Shown here piece by piece: positions 1 to 11,154 of a DNA stretch of 64,000 bases; within the stretch, counting starts at the first letter, position 1, and every line of letters begins with the position of its first letter. The notes beneath the pieces are model-generated. The model worked only from the letters and a program-made list of their open reading frames with translations, was not told where the DNA came from and did not search any database. A program made the translations under genes and the position numbers. Source of the stretch: Rheum nobile (taxonomy: Eukaryota > Streptophyta > Magnoliopsida > Caryophyllales > Polygonaceae); NCBI GenBank assembly GCA_027886185.1, contig WOAB01000109.1:5126501-5190500 (forward strand), read 5' to 3'.

Positions 1-409
1 AACTCTCAAAATCTTAGGTAATGCTCGACTATAGGGGCAAAGAAAGGATCACTAGCATACAATTCTTTAATCAAAGCAAAACCCAAAACTTTAGTTTGCA
101 CATGAGTCAAGAGAACATACCTTCGAGACAATGCATCGGCGACAATGTTCTCTTTTTCCTTCTTTTGGACCACGACATAAGGAAATGTCTCAAGAACTTC
201 CACCCAACGAGCATGGCGTCGATTGAGGTGGGCTTGGCTCTTCAAATAGCTCAAGGCTACGTGGTCGCTGTGGATGACAAATTCACGCGGCCAAAGGTAA
301 TGTTGCCACGTCTTTAGCACGCGTATTAGGGCATATAATTCTTTGTCGTAGGTGGGGTAATTGAGTGTGGCCCTTGTGAGCTTCTCACTGAAATATGCAA
401 TGGGCCTCT
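1..409 (-). pseudogene. Ty3/gypsy RNase H fragment (element A pol, interrupted)
   Basis: Minus-strand frame encoding the RNase H domain of a Ty3/gypsy pol polyprotein, which degrades the RNA strand of the RNA:DNA hybrid during reverse transcription. Visible motifs are [45 protein letters not shown] and the ADALSRR end of the domain. The gene is cut at 409/410 by insertion of element E1 and resumes at 6214. The downstream integrase end lies left of the window. Part of a degenerate element, so not expected to be functional. Confidence 0.88.
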
Positions 410-1768
410 TGATAGGTGTCATTTCATACACCTTAACTAGCAAGTATTAGCATTACTTAGAGGAGTTTATGACTAGATTTAGGGTTAAGTCTGTAATCCA
501 GAAGATGTGGAGATAATTGAAGATATCAAGGGATTTACAGCTTATTTGAAGAAGATGAAGATGGATGAGGATCTGCTGGAGATTAATTGGAGAAGACTAC
601 CAACACTTGGTAGTAATGAAGAGCAGAAGAGAAGGAGTGAAGAGTTGAAGGAAGGAGATGGCAGAAGTTGACGCCCCGCACCAGAAGCCACCGCGACCCG
701 ACGGTGGACCTCAGAGAAGAACTGGTCGCGCCAGAGGATAGCCACCGCCCTGCGGTGGAGGTCACCGCCCCGTGGTGGGAGTCACCGCCCCGCGGTGGAC
801 TTGTTAAGCGCCTCGTGGCCAGCGAAGACATTATTTCCTAATTTGCATTTCCGGATTTCCTATTTTTATTTTCTTATTTCCTTTAGTATTATTTCTAGGT
901 TTAGCTTATTTTCCCTAGCCTATTTAAGACATTTTCCAGGTCTTGAGTAAAGAGACACTTTTATTATCGTAGTTTTTCTCAATTAGGGTTTCATTTGCAT
1001 CTCAATGGAGCACTAATTTCCCCTTGTTCTACTAGACGTTTGAAGCAATACAGTTGATTCGTTTGTGAGATTTCTATTCCTTGTTCTTATTCTTATATGT
1101 GTTGGTTTAATTCTCTTGGTTTTATTGAGTATTGATTTATTGTTATTCTTCATAGCCTGGCCAACTAGGTTGAGTAATATTTATCAATTGCTAGGATTGC
1201 ATATAGTGGAATACGAGTGCATATCTAGTAGCATACATGATTAAACATATAGTGGAATACGAGTGTTTAATTGTGAGTGAGAATTATTTGCATGTTAAGT
1301 AGTAAGGTTTTCTTCTATTCGCATGTATCCTATATCCTTGCATGCATTGCTATTGCTTTATTAGTGGTAAGGTTTTCTTCCATTGATACTGTAGTAAGTA
1401 CTATCAACAACTTTCTGAATTGGTAGTTAATAACGATCAGGGTGGGAACAACCATAAGAATAGTAAAAGAACTTGGATTTATAAGATTTCAGTGATCGAC
1501 TTATATCTCTGTATTGTGGATCTCATTCTAGTGGAACTACTTTCCCCAATCATATTCTCAAATCAACCAAAGCTGTTTACTTTACTGTGTTTGATAATCA
1601 AAACCCCCCTTGTTACTTTGCATGTTTATAAACACATATATTGATTACTTCCTCCCTGTGGGTTCGACCCTTGCTTGCTTGCTATACATCTGTTTAGTAG
1701 GTTTGTTAAGACTTTTACTTTGATTAGGCTATTCAACGATATTTGCATTGCATATTTTAGCCACGTCA
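410..1768 (+). repeat. 5' LTR of E1
   Basis: Starts TGATAGGTGTC and ends GCCACGTCA; 1359 bp against 1358 bp for its partner at 4851-6208. The U3 part carries a run of CG-rich palindromes (about 746-802), then a TATA-like TATTTAAG at 921-928. The same TATA-like word recurs in the other gypsy LTRs of the window. Confidence 0.95.
921..928 (+). promoter_or_regulatory. TATA-like box in E1 5' LTR
   Basis: TATTTAAG lies about 120 bp downstream of the CG-rich palindromes. The same word appears at 13586-13593 in the LTR of B and just after the CG-rich palindromes in solo LTRs F and G, which supports it as the core promoter of these LTRs. The transcription start is inferred, not seen. Confidence 0.5.
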
Positions 1769-1772
1769 AATT

Positions 1773-1790
1773 TGGCGCCGTTGCCGGGGA
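1773..1790 (+). promoter_or_regulatory. Primer binding site, tRNA-Asp type (E1)
   Basis: TGGCGCCGTTGCCGGGGA begins 4 nt after the 5' LTR and is complementary to the 3' end of plant tRNA-Asp. This is the usual primer of Athila-lineage retrotransposons. Element C has the same sequence at 15342-15359. Confidence 0.9.
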
Positions 1791-1912
1791 GGCAAGTTTT
1801 GATCTTTCCGTGTGTTTGTTTGTGTGCATGTTACTTTGGTATGGACCTATCTTACGGTCCACACCAGTGCTACTGATTTTCGTGTGTTTTTCTTTTTGCT
1901 TTTGATACAGAT

Positions 1913-3163
1913 ATGTATTTCTGGGGAGAACCGCGCGATAACCCATACCCCTACTCATTTACGCCAGAGAGGGGATACTACCCAACTTCCAGTGCAACAA
2001 GGCCAGTTAGAGCCTGCAGACTCTGTCATGATCCGCTGCACTCCATTGACGATTGCCCAAGACTTCTTGAACATGCAGCTGCAGTAAACGCTGCAAGAGG
2101 TTTTGATCCGCAGAGGCCGAGATGTGTCTCATACTCCTACACATACAACTCAGGGTGGAGGAATCACCCCAATTCGAGTTATGGGGGGCATCAATACCCT
2201 CCATATGGCCTTGACTGCCAGAAGTTCTACCCAGAGCCACAATCATTCTATCAGCAGGGTACTCCGCACCAGTACTATCCAGCATACGAGCATAGCCCAC
2301 CAATGTCCAATCCAAGTTCCTCCATGTCAACTGAAGAGATGCTCAGGACCTTGACTCAGCACTTCGCCGCTCGTGTTCAAACTAGGGAGTCAAGCATCAA
2401 GAATATAGAAAGGCAGGTGGACCAAATGGTGGAGTCGATTACACAGATCGATGCAAGGATTTTGGGGAATCTACCATCTCAAACGGTAGTAAACCCGAGG
2501 GAAAATGTGAGTGCCATTACCCTCCGAAGTGGAAAGCAACTGGTCGTTCCTCCTAGTGCTGAAAAGGATAGCGAATATGAGATAGAGAAAATCACCGACC
2601 GCCCCGTGTCACCTCTAACCGCGACCCGGCGGTACGATGGATCTGAGGCCAGTAAAGAAGCATGCATGTCACCGCCCTGCGGCGACACTGACCGTGACCC
2701 GGTGGTGAGCCTCAGTTATCCCTCCTCACACCCACCGCCCCGCGACGATGACCACCGCCCCCACGGTGACAGAGTTCTTCAAAGCGAGATTTCACCGTGC
2801 CCCGCGGTGAGACCAGCGCGAACCGGCGTCCAAAATTCCAGTTATGCTGATGAGGTTTGGGTTGATACTTATGTTCGTCCGGTCTTTCCCCCTCTTGACT
2901 CCGAGAAGCCAACCGCCCCATTCCTAGAGGTGCTTTCGGAAGAGGAGTACTTTTTGAGCGTGGAGGATTTCAGCGACAATGAGGAGGAGTGCCGCGATCG
3001 CGGAAATACTCCAGAGACAACCGTTTCTCTCGAAAATGCCCGACAGTCCCCGACCCTCTGGAGGCTGCCTATGATGAGTTTGTGCATCTCAACTCCTTCC
3101 CCCTCGTCGCGCTGCAACCCGTCGCACCCTTCCTTGAGGCTTCCCGAGATACTCAAAGGCTAA
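1913..3163 (+). CDS. Athila-type Gag, N-terminally truncated (E1)
   Basis: A 416-codon frame encoding the C-terminal part of an Athila-lineage Gag. A perfect zinc knuckle CX2CX4HX4C (Cys35, Cys38, His43, Cys48) should bind RNA. A Tyr/Pro/Gln-rich stretch follows, then a predicted coiled coil near residues 155-180 (SIKNIERQVDQMV) and the lineage signature LPSQTVVNPRENVSAITLRSGK. The usual N-terminal gag domain is missing, since the frame starts just before the zinc knuckle. Residues from about 225 to 305 are encoded by CG-rich repeats resembling those in the LTRs. The last ~55 codons overlap the next frame, which looks like the proper continuation, suggesting an old frameshift near 3000-3060. 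Confidence 0.75.
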   Translation: MYFWGEPRDNPYPYSFTPERGYYPTSSATRPVRACRLCHDPLHSIDDCPRLLEHAAAVNAARGFDPQRPRCVSYSYTYNSGWRNHPNSSYGGHQYPPYGLDCQKFYPEPQSFYQQGTPHQYYPAYEHSPPMSNPSSSMSTEEMLRTLTQHFAARVQTRESSIKNIERQVDQMVESITQIDARILGNLPSQTVVNPRENVSAITLRSGKQLVVPPSAEKDSEYEIEKITDRPVSPLTATRRYDGSEASKEACMSPPCGDTDRDPVVSLSYPSSHPPPRDDDHRPHGDRVLQSEISPCPAVRPARTGVQNSSYADEVWVDTYVRPVFPPLDSEKPTAPFLEVLSEEEYFLSVEDFSDNEEECRDRGNTPETTVSLENARQSPTLWRLPMMSLCISTPSPSSRCNPSHPSLRLPEILKG

Positions 3164-3549
3164 AAAACAACGAGGATATCTATGAGGCCTTCAGTGATTG
3201 CATAAAAACCGTTCCCTTGGTCACACTGGCAGACAACACCCCTCGCTGCAAGGAAATGTTAAAGGTGTTGGGCATGATCAAGAAGAAACTGAAGGGAAAG
3301 CATAAGAAGGAGAACTTCATGCAGGTGGCGAATCTTTACATACTGGATACGGGGCAAGATAAGCATGCAGGCCCTGGGATGTTGGGTAGGCCATTTCTGA
3401 AGATGGCAAGTGCGTTCATGGGTATGCACAATGGTCCACCCACAAAGAAGTGCAGGAGATTGGGGGTCACACTCAACATAGAGCATACAAAGAGGCACCC
3501 CCCAGATCCAGATCCCATGTGTTCAGTTGCTATGAGCAACCCAAGTTGA
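2989..3549 (+). pseudogene. Gag C-terminus and protease tail (E1)
   Basis: This frame is shifted relative to the gag frame. It carries the Gag tail (IYEAFSDCIKTVPLVTLADN then KKKLKGK) and the last protease motif, MLGRPFLKMASAF. In Athila-type polyproteins these two blocks are separated by the aspartic protease core with its active site. The core is absent here, so an internal deletion has removed it. It ends at a stop before a long noncoding 3' region. Confidence 0.65.
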
Positions 3550-4850
3550 GAGGATGACTAGGATGTCGAGCCAATGATGTTAACTAAGGCGCTGTACGGG
3601 AGGCAACCCGAGATATGTAATTCTTTTCCCTTGTTTTTCTTTCTTTGTTTTTGCATTTGATTTCGGTGTGTTTTGTTTTTGTTTCTGTTTCCGACTAACC
3701 TGCAGGGAAGAAACCCATGCCTATTGAAGAAGGTGTTTTCCACACCAATGTAAGTCTTCTTTCCCTGCACTAAGTCACTCCCCGAAAAAACCTTAAACGG
3801 CGAGTAAAAAAAAAAAGTTCTGCCGAAGGCCAACTGTCCAGAGTTCCCCATGGAGATGGTGCGCATCATGTTGTCAAGGAGGATATATTGCCTTACACTT
3901 GATTTGACAACGATGTTGGCCCTACAATTGGCAGTTGAGGAGGAGGAACACTAGAGCCCCCATCAAGATCATATATGGGCTCCACCGTGTGTTCCTAGAA
4001 GGCCGTGCAATCCTACTATCATTGTTTTACCACTACTCACCAAAGTGGTTCCCTTTGATTGCACGGTAGAAGAAGATGATGACGTGATGAAGACACCCGC
4101 CTAACACCAGAGACCTGGGCATTTATTGAGAAGACCGACAGCGACACCTTCAGTGTCCAAGCAGCTCAGCGGCGTTTGTGAGTTATTTTTTGCTTTTCCC
4201 TATGCTTCTATTCTTTTGTCTTTCATTACATTGAGGACAATGCAATGTTTAAGCATGGGGGAGAGTTCTCTACTTGCTACGTTGTTGAGGAGAAAAATTA
4301 AAAAATTAAAAAAGCCAAAAATTGAAAAAAAAGGCATACATGAAATCCTGGGATAGGTCGAAAACCCGAAAGGGCGGCCTAGGTAATAAGCAGGTGGCTT
4401 GGACCAGCATTAGGCTGGGGTAATATGTGGTCAAGAGTGACGTGAGCTTATGTGAGTACATCTATTGGAAAATGAAATGAGTGGCTTTGTGAAAACCCAA
4501 AAGGGCGCCTTGGCAAAATGAGCGAAAAAGAAGAAGAGTGATTTTAGGATTCCTCATTATTCTTGGCGAGGCGTCATAAGAAGAGGAGATATAAGGAGGT
4601 TTCGGGTAGGTCACTCTAGAGAGATAAGAAGATAGATGGGAGGCTAGGATTAGTATTGTCACTCTATGGTGTTGTGTTGTATTGTGTTGTGTTGTGTGTA
4701 TTGTTTTGGTTATCTAGAGCTGATTGTTGAGATATTGTAATTGTTGGTGTCATATTTTCTTGTACTTCCTGAGACCTTGGTGTTTGATTGAGGGAGTAGG
4801 TTTATCATTAGCTTACTCGGGATGAGTAAAGGTCTAAGTATGGGGGAATT
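3550..4850 (+). other. E1 3' noncoding module with polypurine tract
   Basis: No coding sequence is seen. The stretch is alignable by eye with the 3' region of element C. It holds a T-rich candidate intron ending CCTGCAG near 3705, a CATTGAGGACAATG block near 4227-4240 followed by a GGGGGAGAG purine run, two CCC(n4)GGG stem-loops (4365-4374 and 4496-4505), and the final polypurine tract ATGGGGGAATT directly before the 3' LTR at 4851. The purine tract would prime plus-strand DNA synthesis. Confidence 0.75.
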
Positions 4851-6208
4851 TGATAGGTGTCATTTCATACACCTTAACTAGCAAGTATTAGCATTACTTA
4901 GAGGAGTTTATGACTAGATTTAGGGTTAAGTCTGTAATCCAGAAGGTGTGGAGAGAATTGAAGATATCAAGGGATTTACAGCTTATTTGAAGAAGATGAA
5001 GATGGATGAGGATCTGCTAGAGATTAATTGGAGAAGAATACCAACACTTGGTAGTAATGAAGAGCAGAAGAGAAGGAGTGAAGAGTTGAAGGAAGGAGAG
5101 GGCAGAAGTTGACGCCCCGCGCCAGAAGCCACCGTGACCCGGCGGTGGACCTCAGAGAAAAACTGGTCACGCCAGAGGATAGCCACCGCCCCGCGGTGGA
5201 GGTCACCGCCCCATGGTGGGAGTCACCGCCCCGCGGTGGACTTGTTAAGCGCCTCGCGGCCAGCGAAGACATTATTTCCTAATTTGCATTTCCGGATTTC
5301 CTATTTTTATTTTCTTATTTCCTTTAGTATTATTTCTAGGTTTAGCTTATTTTCCCTAGTCTATTTAAGACCTTTTCCAGGTCTTGAGTAAACAGACACT
5401 TTTATTATCGTAGTTTTTCTCAATTAGGGTTTCATTTGCATCTCAATGGAGCACTAATTTCCCCTTGTTCTACTAGACGTTTGAAGCAATACAGTTGATT
5501 CGTTTGTGAGATTTCTATTCCTTGTTCTTATTCTTATATGTGTTGGTTTAATTCTCTTGGTTATATTGAGTATTGATTTATTGTTATTCTTCATAGCCTG
5601 GCCAACTAGGTTGAGTAATATTTATCAATTGCTAGGATTGCATATAGTGGAATACGAGTGCATATCTAGTAGCATACATGATTAAACATATAGTGGAATA
5701 CGAGTGTTTAATTGTGAGTGAGATTTTTTGCATGTTGAGTAGTAAGGTTTTCTTCTATTCGCATGTATCCTATATCCTTGCATGCATTGCTATTGCTTTA
5801 TTAGTGGTAAGGTTTTCTTCCATTGATACGGTAGTAAGTACTATCAATAACTTTCTGAATTGGTAGTTAATAACGATCAGGGTGGGAACAACCATAAGAA
5901 TAGTAAAAGAACTTGGATTTATAAGATTTCAGTGATCGACTTATATCTCTGTATTGTGGATCTCGTTCTAGTGGAACTACTTTCCCCAATCATATTCTCA
6001 AATCAACCAAAGTTGTTTACTTTACTGTGTTTAATAATCAAAACCCCCCTTGTTACTTTGCATGCTTATAAACACATAGATTGATTACTTCCTCCCTGTG
6101 GGTTCGACCCTTGCTTGCTTGCTATACATCTGTTTAGTAGGTTTGTTAGGACTTTTACTTTGATTAGGCTATTCAACGATATTTGCATTGCATATTTTAG
6201 CCACGTCA
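4851..6208 (+). repeat. 3' LTR of E1
   Basis: Partner of 410-1768; the two differ at scattered single bases only. Ends ...GCCACGTCA and is followed by the CCTCT target duplicate at 6209-6213. Confidence 0.95.
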
Positions 6209-6213
6209 CCTCT

Positions 6214-7216
6214 TCTCTTGGTGTAGCACACCACCAATGCCTATGTCTAAGGCATCACATTCCACCTCGAAGTGCTTGTCGAAGTCGGGAAGTTAGAGCA
6301 AAGGTGCTTGGCACAAGGCCCGCTTCAAAGCCGATAAGGCTTCTTCGTGGGACTCAAGCCACAAGACAGTGCTACCCTTCTTCGTCAACTTATGCAAAGG
6401 CGCGGCAATGGAGGAGAAGTCTCAAACAAAGCGCCTATAAAATCCTACGAGGCCGAGAAAGCTCCGCACTTGCGTCGGCATCGTCGGCGTTGGCCACTCT
6501 TTGATGGCCGCGATCTTTTCTTCGTCGACGCGCAGACCATCACTACTCACGACATAGCCCAGAAAATTGGTGGATGCGGAGCAAAATGAGCACTTGGCCA
6601 GATTGGTGAATAGGCTCTCGCGTCGAAGGCACTCGAGCACTTGGCGAAGGTGATCGACATGCTCCTCCAGGATCCGTGAATACACAAGGATGTCATCGAA
6701 ATAAACGATGACAAACTTGCCAAGGAAGGTTCTCAAGACGTGGTTCATCACGCGCATGAAGGTGCTTGGCGCGTTCGTGAGCCCAAATGGCATGACAAGC
6801 CACCCGTAGACCCCATACTTCATCTTGAATGCGGTCTTCCACTCATCACCTTCTTTCATCCTGATTTGGTGATAACCACTCTTCAAATCTATCTTGGAGA
6901 AAAGTGTGGCGCCATGAAGTTCATCAAGCATATCGTCGAGGCGTGGAATAGGATGCCTATACTTGACGGTGATCTGGTTTATAGCGCGGCAATCAACACA
7001 CATTCTCCATGTGCCATCCTTCTTGGGCACAAGGATCACGGGCACAGCGCAAGGGGAGAGAGATTCCCTTACATAGCCGCGATCCAACAACTCATGCACT
7101 TGGCGTTGGAGCTCTTTGGTCTCCTCCGGGCCAGCTCTATACGCAGTGTGATTGGGCAAGGAAGCACCGGGCACAAGGTCAATCTGGTGCTCAATGCCTC
7201 TCAGTGGAGGTAATCC
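6214..7216 (-). pseudogene. Ty3/gypsy reverse transcriptase (element A)
   Basis: Minus-strand continuation of the pol gene cut by E1. The reverse transcriptase is nearly complete: [48 protein letters not shown], the catalytic [10 protein letters not shown], and [14 protein letters not shown] followed by [12 protein letters not shown]. Two nonsense codons are visible: one at 7214-7216, where the sister copies have a Gln codon (ELPQGLPPL), separating protease from RT; and one at about 6419-6424, where sister copies read FVRDF. The catalytic residues are present but the polyprotein cannot be made whole. Confidence 0.9.
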
Positions 7217-10012
7217 TTATGGCAACTCATTGGGGAAGACATCGTCGAACGCGGCGAGCAAGGCAGTGATGGCAGGCGGCATTGGCACGGTGTGCGATGA
7301 CTCTGGGATGTACGGAGTTGGCACAAGCAGAAAGCAGGGTGCTTTGCCAGACAAACACGCAGTGAGGTCACTAAGCCTGGCCAAAAGCAAGCGTCGCTCA
7401 CATTTTCCTTGCAAAGGAGGCGTCTGTGGCAACGGATCGGCAAACTTTGTCGACGGTGAGGCGCTGGTCGATTTCAATGGGGCACTGGGCATATGTGGAC
7501 CATTGCTCATGCCAGAATTGGAAAAACCTGGCCAAGCCTCTAGAGTGTCTTTCTTGGCCTTCCCAACGGCACCAGCAGCGGCGCCATGACGATCCAGATG
7601 GGAATTTGGTGTCCCATATATCGCGTTGGTCCTCTTCTTGTCAGTGCCTGGTGGAGACGAATGTTTGCCAGAATTGGAGGAGTCTTGCCTCTGGAGTGCC
7701 TCTGGGGACTCGTTGGACCTAGTCGACACGGCCTCAATGGCCTTCTGGCGATCGCGCTCAACCTGGTCATGCAAGATCTCATGGGGAGACATTGGATGCA
7801 AGGTGATGCGCTTCCCGTGGTAATTGAACACATAAGTATTCAAATAGCCATCATGGAGCACGCGCCTGTCGAATTGCCATGGGCGCCCAAGCAAAATATG
7901 GGTGGCATCCATTGCAATGACATCACATAAAATGGAATCATAGTATTGCCCTATCGAAAAGGAAATTAAACATTGGCGAGATACTGTGTTACCTGGACTG
8001 GAAGAAATCCATTGGAGGGCATAAGGTTGTGGATGAGGCGTCATAGGCAACTTGAAGTGTGTCACGACCTTCTCATTGACAATGTTAGCACATGATCCTC
8101 CATCAACTATGACACTCAAGGAAGCCATCTGGATGAGAACCCTTGTGTGGAACAAGTTCTCGCGTTGGTCGTGGAGGCTCGCTTCATTGACTATGAGGAG
8201 ACGACGCGTCACCAAGCTCAATGGTGTGCCCGCGTGCAGAGAAGCGGGTTCACAGTCGTAGGCGTCTTCCTCCTCTCTCATGCCTTCATCGATGGCCTCT
8301 AGGGTTTGTTCCTCGTCGTCGTAAGACTCATAGCCGGCGGTGGCCGTGGAGAACAAAACCTTTCGAGCGTTTGGGAAAACCTTCTTATAGTGGCCTATTC
8401 CACTACACTTGTAACACTCAAGGTCGCACGCGCGATCTGTGCCCATTGGAGCTTGTCTGGACGCGTTCTGGCGCGGCACGGTGTTTGGCGTCGACGGCTT
8501 CGCTTTGGGGGCTTGGCTCGACGCGACTGTTGTAGAGACACTAGGGCGAACATGAGTATAAGGCAATACACTAGGGTTAGAAGAATACCTCTGTTGGCCA
8601 CTTGGAAAAGTGTAAGACTTTCGGCGAGAGATTTGTGCATGGAGTTGCATCGCCGTGTGTGTGAGGGTGTTCAAGTCTTTGATGGGCAAAATCTCGAGTT
8701 GATCACGGATGTTGGTGTTCAAGTCACTCAAGAATTTTGTCCTCAAAGTCGATGGTGCAACGGAGATGTTGGCCTTGTAATACATGTCTTCAAGCTTGGA
8801 AAAGAACTCGAGTGGAGTCATTGACCCTTGGCGAGCCATGGCAATTTCCATTCTCATTTGATTCCTATAGTCTGGAGGCACGTATTTCTTGCTCATTACG
8901 TAGACTAGTTGATGCCATTCAGTGACCCGTGTTCTGTGGCGACACACACAGTCATCCTCGAAGCGATTCCACCACACTCGGGCTGCTCCTCGAAAGTGAA
9001 GTGTCGCGGCGTCGACATGCTCCTCAGGTGGCACTCGACAATATCTAAGGGTGTACTTCGTGGCCTGCACCCATTCAAGAAAAACAGATGGATTGTATTC
9101 ACCAAAGAAATGCTCGATCTTTACCTTGACTTCGTGTTGTTGGTATCGAGGCTGGGCAGGTGCTTGGTTGAATGCGTTGTTTGGCGCGGCGGCGTAGAGA
9201 GGATTCTCGTAGGCACGCACACCATGGGGTCTATCGCATCCAACCTGGCGTCTATCGCGGTCTTGGTGATTTTTGTCGCGAGCAAACTCATCCCTTGGCG
9301 CATAGGCGTCATCGCGTTGGCGTCTTCGCGGCTGGGCATCGTAGTCGGCTCGGCGAATGTCCCTTGGTATAACATCGCGGCGCTCGCCGCCAATGTCACG
9401 AACGCGTTCTCCTTGGGGCTGGAGACGTGGTGGAGGTATCCAATCCGAAGGGTGATCCTGCAATTCAAGTGGATCTCCAAGAGGGGGGTGAAAAAAATTA
9501 GGGTTGACCATACATGAGTCCTCGATCTCCTCGTCGTCATACTCGTCGAAGTCGTCATGGACATTGGGTGTGATCGACGCGTAGCCATCGGATCTGTAAT
9601 GCGGCATCCGAACACTTTGGTGTCGAAGATGATCGCGTACATCATGGCTTTGTGGCTGAGTAGTTGGGGTCCTCAATTGATCATCGCGTCGCCTATGCCC
9701 ACTGGGTCGGCGACTAGGTCTCCTTGGCGTCGCGTCGGCATGCTCGGCTCGGCGAGGGCGGCCTTCGCGTGGCACTGAGCCCAGTACGCATCTCTGGGTT
9801 CTCCTAGAGGCATAGCGATCATCAAAGTTGTATGGTTCAGAAAACTCACCTTGAGTGTCCTCGGCGTCACGGTCGTTGTCGGAGCCGATGTCGAAGCCAG
9901 TGGGTGTGGCTCTGGGCACGTAGCGGTCCGTGTGCGAAATGAAGCCTTGGCGACTCTCGATGACACTTTGCATACGATTGAGTTGTGGTTGATGATGAGA
10001 TGTAGAAGGCAT
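7217..10012 (-). pseudogene. Gag-protease open frame (element A)
   Basis: A 931-codon minus-strand frame. Residues ~1-280 are a charged, Arg-rich, low-complexity Gag N-terminus. Residues ~285-470 are the conserved gag domain (FFGEYNPSVFLEWV, AARVWWNRFEDD, RQGSMTPLEFFSKLEDMYYKA). A zinc knuckle lies near residue 535 and the aspartic protease near residue 636 with active-site motif VDGGSC. The knuckle has lost its fourth ligand: sister copies read KKECPNA but this one reads KKVFPNA. The frame stops just before RT. The true Gag start lies upstream near 10339 (MSGHFVIGSM) in the same frame, cut off by stops at about 10058 and 10016. Confidence 0.85.
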
Positions 10013-10015
10013 GAT

Positions 10016-10339
10016 TCATTTACCTACTCTTGTCTTCGATGGACCGGCGTCGGTGGCTCATGGTTGAGCCAGTGCGTCCATAGTACTCAGGGGTGGGGGT
10101 GGGGGCGATTGATGTGCCACGCATTCTCTGGCTTCAAATTGAGCGACGCGTTGACGAAGAGCTTGTATCTCTCGTTGCTCCTCGGACAACTCCATGATGA
10201 GGTCTTGTTGTGGGGGGTTAATCGGCGGTTGGTCTTGGGGTAGACCCAACGGCGGTGGATGTGGGTTGTTGTTATCGACTCCAAGTTGGTCTTTACTTTG
10301 TCCAACCGTCATGCTACCTATAACAAAATGGCCAGACAT
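10016..10339 (-). pseudogene. Gag N-terminus with stops (element A)
   Basis: Starts MSGHFVIGSMTV, matching the start MSGHIVIGSMTA in copies D and D2. It includes a short predicted coiled coil, ELSEEQREIQALRQRV. Two in-frame stops at about 10058-10060 and 10016-10018 separate it from the long gag-protease frame. Confidence 0.75.
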
Positions 10340-11138
10340 GGGAGTAAAAATGAACCAAAAGACAACAAAGAACAACAACCAAGAAAATCACTAGTCAAGT
10401 CACAAAGTTCACGTAGGTAGGGTTAGTTTGGCTTGCCGTGAGGGCGGCTTAGATTGCACAAGAGATGGTGTATCAAGCAAGTTGCAATCAAACAAACAAG
10501 AACAAATTGAAACCCTAATGCAAACGTAAACAAAGCAACCTAATAAGCAAGAAATACCTTCTAGGAAGCTTGACCTAGACGACGGAGAGAGAGAAGATGA
10601 GCTTAGACCGAGTCGAGTGGGTTAGGGTTGCCTTATTTTGGCTTTACCTAACTTTGGTACTTTTTTTTGAATATATTTTTGATATCTTTTTTTTATATAT
10701 ATATCCGAGATCTTATATTTTGATCTTTTCGGAGTTGCAAAAGGAAACAAAATAAAACGGCCTAAGTAACAAGAAAATCACAAGTGTGATCTTTAGAGAT
10801 AGGAGAGAGAAGATAAGATTTGATTTGATTTGATATCTTATAAGGAAATTGCGGCTAACAACCTAAAAAGTAGAATCTAGCAAACAAGGAAACTCTATCC
10901 ACGCGTGAAACAAGGAAACAAAATATTCTAGCATGCAAGATAACAAATTACCTAACACACCAAAACTTAGGGAACAAGAAAAAAAATTTGGCCAAGATAT
11001 TATCTTGTAGAAACCGAGTAGGTGATGAAAGATGGGAACTTTGGTTTTTCTCAAGATCTTATGAAAACAAACGATGGGGGTCAAGAAACAATTTTGTGAA
11101 CAAGATGCAAACTTGAGTTCGTGACTTACAAGACTGAT
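10340..11138 (-). other. 5' leader of element A
   Basis: About 800 bp between the primer binding site and the gag start. It has no coding sequence, is AT-rich with several poly-T and TATATA tracts, and is alignable with the leaders of D (26613-27425) and D2. It would hold packaging and dimerisation signals, but none is recognisable by eye. Confidence 0.7.
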
Positions 11139-11152
11139 GGGCTCTGATACCA
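11139..11152 (-). promoter_or_regulatory. Primer binding site, initiator-Met tRNA type (element A)
   Basis: On the minus strand TGGTATCAGAGCCC starts 2 nt after the LTR end. It is complementary to the 3' end of plant initiator methionine tRNA. D and D2 have TGGCATCAGAGCCC at the same place (27426-27439 and 37644-37657), one base changed. Confidence 0.9.
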
Positions 11153-11154
11153 GT

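Larger units (their letters stand above)
410..6208 (+). mobile_element. E1: complete non-autonomous Athila-like LTR retrotransposon
   Basis: A 5.8-kb element with two nearly identical LTRs (410-1768 and 4851-6208), TG...CA ends and a perfect 5-bp target duplication CCTCT (405-409 and 6209-6213). The primer binding site matches the 3' end of tRNA-Asp and a purine tract precedes the 3' LTR. The 3.1-kb interior encodes only the C-terminal part of an Athila-type gag and the tail of a protease. There is no reverse transcriptase, RNase H or integrase, so it must borrow enzymes from an autonomous relative. The low LTR divergence suggests a recent insertion. It interrupts the pol gene of element A. 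Confidence 0.95.
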
